From RGIG3077 sp045541475 (GTDB lineage Bacteria; Bacillota; Clostridia; Oscillospirales; Ruminococcaceae), in contig JAZQJI010000033.1 in the NCBI GenBank assembly GCA_045541475.1, positions 117,050 to 181,049 of the forward strand: a stretch of 64,000 nucleotides of DNA, written 5' to 3'. A program made the position numbers and the translations under genes. The notes under the pieces were generated by a model. The model was not told where the DNA came from. It searched no databases and saw only the letters and a program-made list of their open reading frames with translations. Positions 61,198-64,000 of the stretch are shown in pieces. How positions within the stretch are numbered: position 1 is the stretch's first letter; each line of letters begins with the position of its first letter.

Positions 61198-63195
61198 TTA
61201 ACCTTCAATCGGGAAATGATCGATAGAGAGTGCGCAATACTGGAGAATGAGGAGAGCGTCGTTAGATGTGAGAACGCCATCATCAACACCGTCAACATTA
61301 CCCTGAAGAATGTTAACTTCGCCGGGTTCTACCTGGAATACGCTTGCCTGGAGGCAGTAAAGAGCATCGTAGCCATCTACATCGCCGTCATCATCAGCGT
61401 CACCGTAAAGGATATCTCCGATAAATGTGTTGTTATTCTCATCTGCGAAAGTTTCAGCAGCGGAGCCTACGCTACCACGAATGATAGTTGCAGGACCGTA
61501 AACTGTTGCGAACTTGCCGATTGTTGTTACGCTTTCAGGGATTGTAATATCTCTGATGCTGTTAGAATCTTCATTACCGTATGCAAGTGCATAATCAGCA
61601 ATTTCAACTGTGCCATCAGCTACTGTGTAAGACTTTTCAGCGGGTACTACATAGTAGAGTGTCTTGCCGTCAGCAGAGTAAACTGCGGTGTTGCCGTCTG
61701 TGCTCTTGTATGTAGCGTTTGCGCTGTCAACCGTGATTGTTTCAAGATTTTCACAATCATTGAATGCTGCAAAGTCGATATCTTCAACAGTTGCAGGAAT
61801 TGTAACTGCTGTAAGGTTTTCAAAGTTTGTGCCCATCTTACCGCCATCGAATGCGTCAGCAGCGATAGCTGTAATTGTGTAACCCTTGTATGTTTCGGGA
61901 ATAGCAATTTCTGTGCTTTCATAATCTGTGCAACCAACGATTGTAGCTGTTGTGCCATCTTCGTTAACTTCGATGATGAAGAGCTCTTCAGTTGCTTCAA
62001 AGTTGTTCTTGTTTTCAGCAGCAAATGTTTCAGCAGCAGAACCAGCTTCACCGTAAATAGTTACTGCAGGACCGTAAACTGTTGCATATTTGCCGATTGT
62101 TGTAACAGAAGCGGGAATTGTAACATCAACGATTGTGCTTTCAGCATAAGCCATTGCATTAGCTGCAATTTCAACTGTGCCGTCAGCTACTGTGTATTCT
62201 GTCAAAGAAGGAAGTACATAGTAGAGAACGGAACCGTCAGCAGAATATACTGCTGTATCGTTATCAGCGCTTGCGTATGTATCGTTGTCAACTGTGATTG
62301 CTGCAAGATTTACGCAATCATTGAATGCTGCAAAGTCAATATCTTCAACAGTTGCAGGAATTGTAACTGCTGTAAGGTTTTCGAAGTTTGTGCCCATCTT
62401 GCCGCCGTCAAATGCGTCAGCAGCGATAGCTGTGATTGTGTAGCCGTTAACTGTTTCGGGAATAGCAATTTCTGCACTTTCATAATCTGTGCAGCCAACA
62501 ATTGTAGCAGTTGTGCCGTCTTCGTTAACTTCAATCACAAAAACAGAATCAAGAGCAACAAATACGTTTGCGTTTGCTGCAGCAAAAATTTCAGCAGCAG
62601 AACCTGCTTCACCGTAAATGGTTACTGCAGAGCCGTAAACTGTTGCATACTTGCCAATTGTTGTAACAGAAGCGGGAATTGTAACATCAACGATTGTGCT
62701 TTCTGCATAAGCCATTGCATTAGCTGCAATTTCAGCTGTGCCGTCAATAACTGCATATTCGCTCAGTGAAGGAGCTACAAAGTAAAGAACGGAGCCATCC
62801 TCAGAGTAAACAGCACTGTCAACAGACTGGTATACGGTATTTGCATCGTCAATAACAACAGATACAATGTTTACACAATCATTAAATGCTGCAAAGTCAA
62901 TATCTGTAACGCTTGCAGGAACGCTTACTTCAGTAAGGTTCTCAAAGTTTGTGCCCATTTTTCCTCCGTCAAACGCACCAGCAGCAATAGCTGTAACAGC
63001 ATAATCGCCGATTGTTGCGGGAATAGCGATGGCACTCTCGCCGTAAAGTGTACATCCGGTAAGTGTTACCGAAACGCCGTCTGCATTAACTTCGTATGTG
63101 AAGTCACTGTCCCCTGCCGAAACGGATGTAACGGAAAGAGAACTAAGCAGCAATGCTGAACCTGTAACGGCAGCAAGCAGCTTTTTCAAGTACAT
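61198..63195 (-). CDS. Secreted BspA-type leucine-rich repeat protein with C-terminal dockerin
   Basis: A 665-residue secreted protein. Signal peptide (1-27), three nearly identical 187-residue copies of a BspA/LRR_5 module (residues about 29-215, 216-402, 403-589) with IPASVTTIGKYATVYG and FDGGKMGTNFENLT in each, and a C-terminal dockerin (about 597-660). The first calcium loop is D-A-D-D-D-G; the second, NVDGVDDGVLTSND, has extra residues. BspA repeats bind proteins or surfaces; the dockerin suggests attachment to a cellulosome or cell-surface cohesin. No catalytic domain. Codons are optimised; strong antisense frames are artefacts of that bias. Confidence 0.9.
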   Translation of the reverse strand: MYLKKLLAAVTGSALLLSSLSVTSVSAGDSDFTYEVNADGVSVTLTGCTLYGESAIAIPATIGDYAVTAIAAGAFDGGKMGTNFENLTEVSVPASVTDIDFAAFNDCVNIVSVVIDDANTVYQSVDSAVYSEDGSVLYFVAPSLSEYAVIDGTAEIAANAMAYAESTIVDVTIPASVTTIGKYATVYGSAVTIYGEAGSAAEIFAAANANVFVALDSVFVIEVNEDGTTATIVGCTDYESAEIAIPETVNGYTITAIAADAFDGGKMGTNFENLTAVTIPATVEDIDFAAFNDCVNLAAITVDNDTYASADNDTAVYSADGSVLYYVLPSLTEYTVADGTVEIAANAMAYAESTIVDVTIPASVTTIGKYATVYGPAVTIYGEAGSAAETFAAENKNNFEATEELFIIEVNEDGTTATIVGCTDYESTEIAIPETYKGYTITAIAADAFDGGKMGTNFENLTAVTIPATVEDIDFAAFNDCENLETITVDSANATYKSTDGNTAVYSADGKTLYYVVPAEKSYTVADGTVEIADYALAYGNEDSNSIRDITIPESVTTIGKFATVYGPATIIRGSVGSAAETFADENNNTFIGDILYGDADDDGDVDGYDALYCLQASVFQVEPGEVNILQGNVDGVDDGVLTSNDALLILQYCALSIDHFPIEG
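61429..63111 (-). repeat. Three tandem 561-bp repeats inside the BspA-dockerin gene
   Basis: The segment starting AAGGTTTTC recurs at 61813, 62374 and 62935, an exact period of 561 bp (187 codons). Copies at 61429-61989 and 61990-62550 are more alike than the copy at 62551-63111. The similarity at DNA level indicates recent duplication and a risk of copy-number change by recombination. Confidence 0.85.
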
Positions 63196-63269
63196 AATAA
63201 AACCCTCCTAATTAAAATGTTTGTAGATATTCCGAAAAACGCTTATACACCTATATTAAACCTTACTAT

Positions 63270-63298
63270 ATTTTATATCAAAATCCTTGTCTTGTCAA
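63270..63298 (-). promoter_or_regulatory. Promoter of the BspA-dockerin gene
   Basis: On the minus strand TTGACA (plus 63293-63298), 17-bp spacer, TAAAAT (plus 63270-63275), about 75 bp before the start. Confidence 0.78.
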
Positions 63299-63523
63299 TA
63301 CATTTTCTGGATTTTTTGCATTTTTCACAAACTTTTTTTGTACAGCGGGCCAATACTATGCAGATATTCAGACAAGCCCATATATATATAAATAGTATAT
63401 AGCGAAAAAGCATGAAGATTTGGCATCTTTTGCAACAGCATATTTATTTATGCAATATTACAAGAGAATAACGATTACAATGCCGAGATTGCGGAAATTT
63501 TTTGAAAAAAATTGAATTTACTA
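63299..63523. other. AT-rich divergent intergenic region
   Basis: About 225 bp between the two divergent promoters. It is AT-rich with several A or T runs; no coding region or RNA structure is evident. Confidence 0.5.
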
Positions 63524-63551
63524 TTGACAAAGGAATTTTTTTGAGTATAAT
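63524..63551 (+). promoter_or_regulatory. Promoter of the secreted protein at the window end
   Basis: TTGACA (63524-63529), 16-bp spacer, TATAAT (63546-63551), about 100 bp before the start codon, leaving a leader of roughly 95 bases. Confidence 0.8.
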
Positions 63552-63653
63552 TATTAGTATAAAACTTATTCTCTAATAACGTAACTCCACATATTAAACC
63601 TAATAAACCTACAATCAAAACCAAAAAACACAATATCGGGAGGAAAAAATCCA

Positions 63654-64000
63654 ATGAAAAAGCTTATTGCTATTGCAGCATCTCTTGCAGCTGCTTGCAC
63701 ACTTTCTGTTTCTGCATTTGCAACAGGAGCTACTTATACTGAAGACGATGTACTCAACCTCATCCAGACTGCTGATATCAACGGCGTTGCTCTTGATGAG
63801 TCCTACTACACAGCAACTCTCAACTACTTCAACACTGTTGAGCTTGATACTGCTGATACAACTGCTCTTTACAACGATATTCTCGCAACAATTGATTTCT
63901 GCGAAGCTAAGGATATCACTTCCATCGCTACACTCGTTGTAAACGGTACAGAAGTTGACGCTCTCGACCTTACAAAGCTTCCCATGGAAGATAAGGAAGA
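63654..64000 (+). CDS. N-terminal part of a secreted protein (3' end outside window)
   Basis: The frame from ATG 63654, preceded by GGGAGGAAAAAATCC, runs open to the window edge (115 residues). It starts MKKLIAIAASLAAACTLSVS, a signal peptide likely cleaved after SAFA (about residue 23). Next comes a hydrophilic region with TEDDVLNLIQTADINGVALDE and repeated short Thr/Ala/Asp turns. Family not recognised from this fragment. Codons are those of a highly expressed gene and the promoter is strong. The out-of-frame Leu/Gln-rich reading frame at 63667 is a shadow. Confidence 0.85.
   Translation, partial: MKKLIAIAASLAAACTLSVSAFATGATYTEDDVLNLIQTADINGVALDESYYTATLNYFNTVELDTADTTALYNDILATIDFCEAKDITSIATLVVNGTEVDALDLTKLPMEDKE

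Noticed and set aside
61216..62769. 517-codon Cys/Asn-rich open frame on the plus strand
   Set aside because: It is antisense to the BspA-dockerin gene and repeats with the same 561-bp period; the composition is unlike real proteins.
61429..63111. 561-bp repeats as a CRISPR-like or mobile array
   Set aside because: The repeats are in frame, encode protein modules and have no spacers or ends of a mobile element.
63667..63942. 91-residue Leu/Gln-rich reading frame
   Set aside because: The +1 shadow of the secreted-protein frame starting at 63654, which has the promoter, ribosome site and signal peptide.

Overview
The window looks like chromosomal DNA from an anaerobic, plant-fibre-degrading, Gram-positive member of the Oscillospiraceae (Ruminococcus-like). 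I infer this from a moderately AT-rich sequence with AGGAGG-type ribosome sites, a complete Na+/H+-translocating Rnf operon, two secreted GH5 enzymes and a BspA-type protein that all carry dockerins (cellulosome habit), class B sortases, a GH26/GH130 mannan pathway, and typical Firmicutes gene pairs (MazG-RqcP, NifS-ThiI). The assignment is inference; there is no rRNA in the window. I see no CRISPR array, phage or insertion sequence.

Layout. 1-6.3 kb: end of an unrecognised gene, a NusG-II protein, a Gx transporter and rnfCDGEAB. 6.3-9 kb (minus): tsaD, rimI, a membrane protein and a DUF4830 protein. 9-11 kb: DUF1846 protein and a Fur-family regulator. 11.1-14.7 kb (minus): a sugar ABC transporter (lipoprotein plus two permeases) with an operator-like palindrome over its -10 box. 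15.1-20.6 kb (minus): one operon holding a class B sortase, an ATP-grasp ligase, an aspartate racemase and an asparagine synthase, best read as a peptidoglycan D-Asp/D-Asn crossbridge plus sortase module. 20.7-26.8 kb (minus): a P-type ATPase-like protein that has lost its catalytic motifs, rlmB and polA. 26.9-28.4 kb: dusB and a GNAT. 28.5-40 kb: two dockerin-GH5 enzymes enclosing an acyl-adenylating enzyme, two tandem zinc-ribbon membrane proteins, rqcH, a TrmK-Nif3 fusion and two small proteins. 40.2-43.6 kb: acyl-CoA synthetase plus sodium:solute symporter. 43.7-47.9 kb: a LOG protein, then cysteine synthase, cysteine desulfurase and ThiI, a cysteine-to-tRNA sulfur route. 48.1-51 kb: CinA domain, a lipoprotein-type sortase and a circularly permuted SpoIID protein. 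51-53.5 kb: small membrane protein and a NatAB-like ABC exporter. 53.7-60 kb: mazG, rqcP, GH95, GH26 and GH130. 60-64 kb: membrane protein, GNAT, a triplicated BspA-dockerin protein and the start of a secreted protein.

The most notable points are the sortase/crossbridge operon, the second sortase carrying a lipobox and sharing a C-terminal tail with the first, the permuted SpoIID domain, the pseudo-P-type ATPase, the TrmK-Nif3 fusion, and an acyl-adenylating enzyme whose stop codon falls where the A10 catalytic lysine should be. All functional calls rest on motif recognition by eye; no database search was run.
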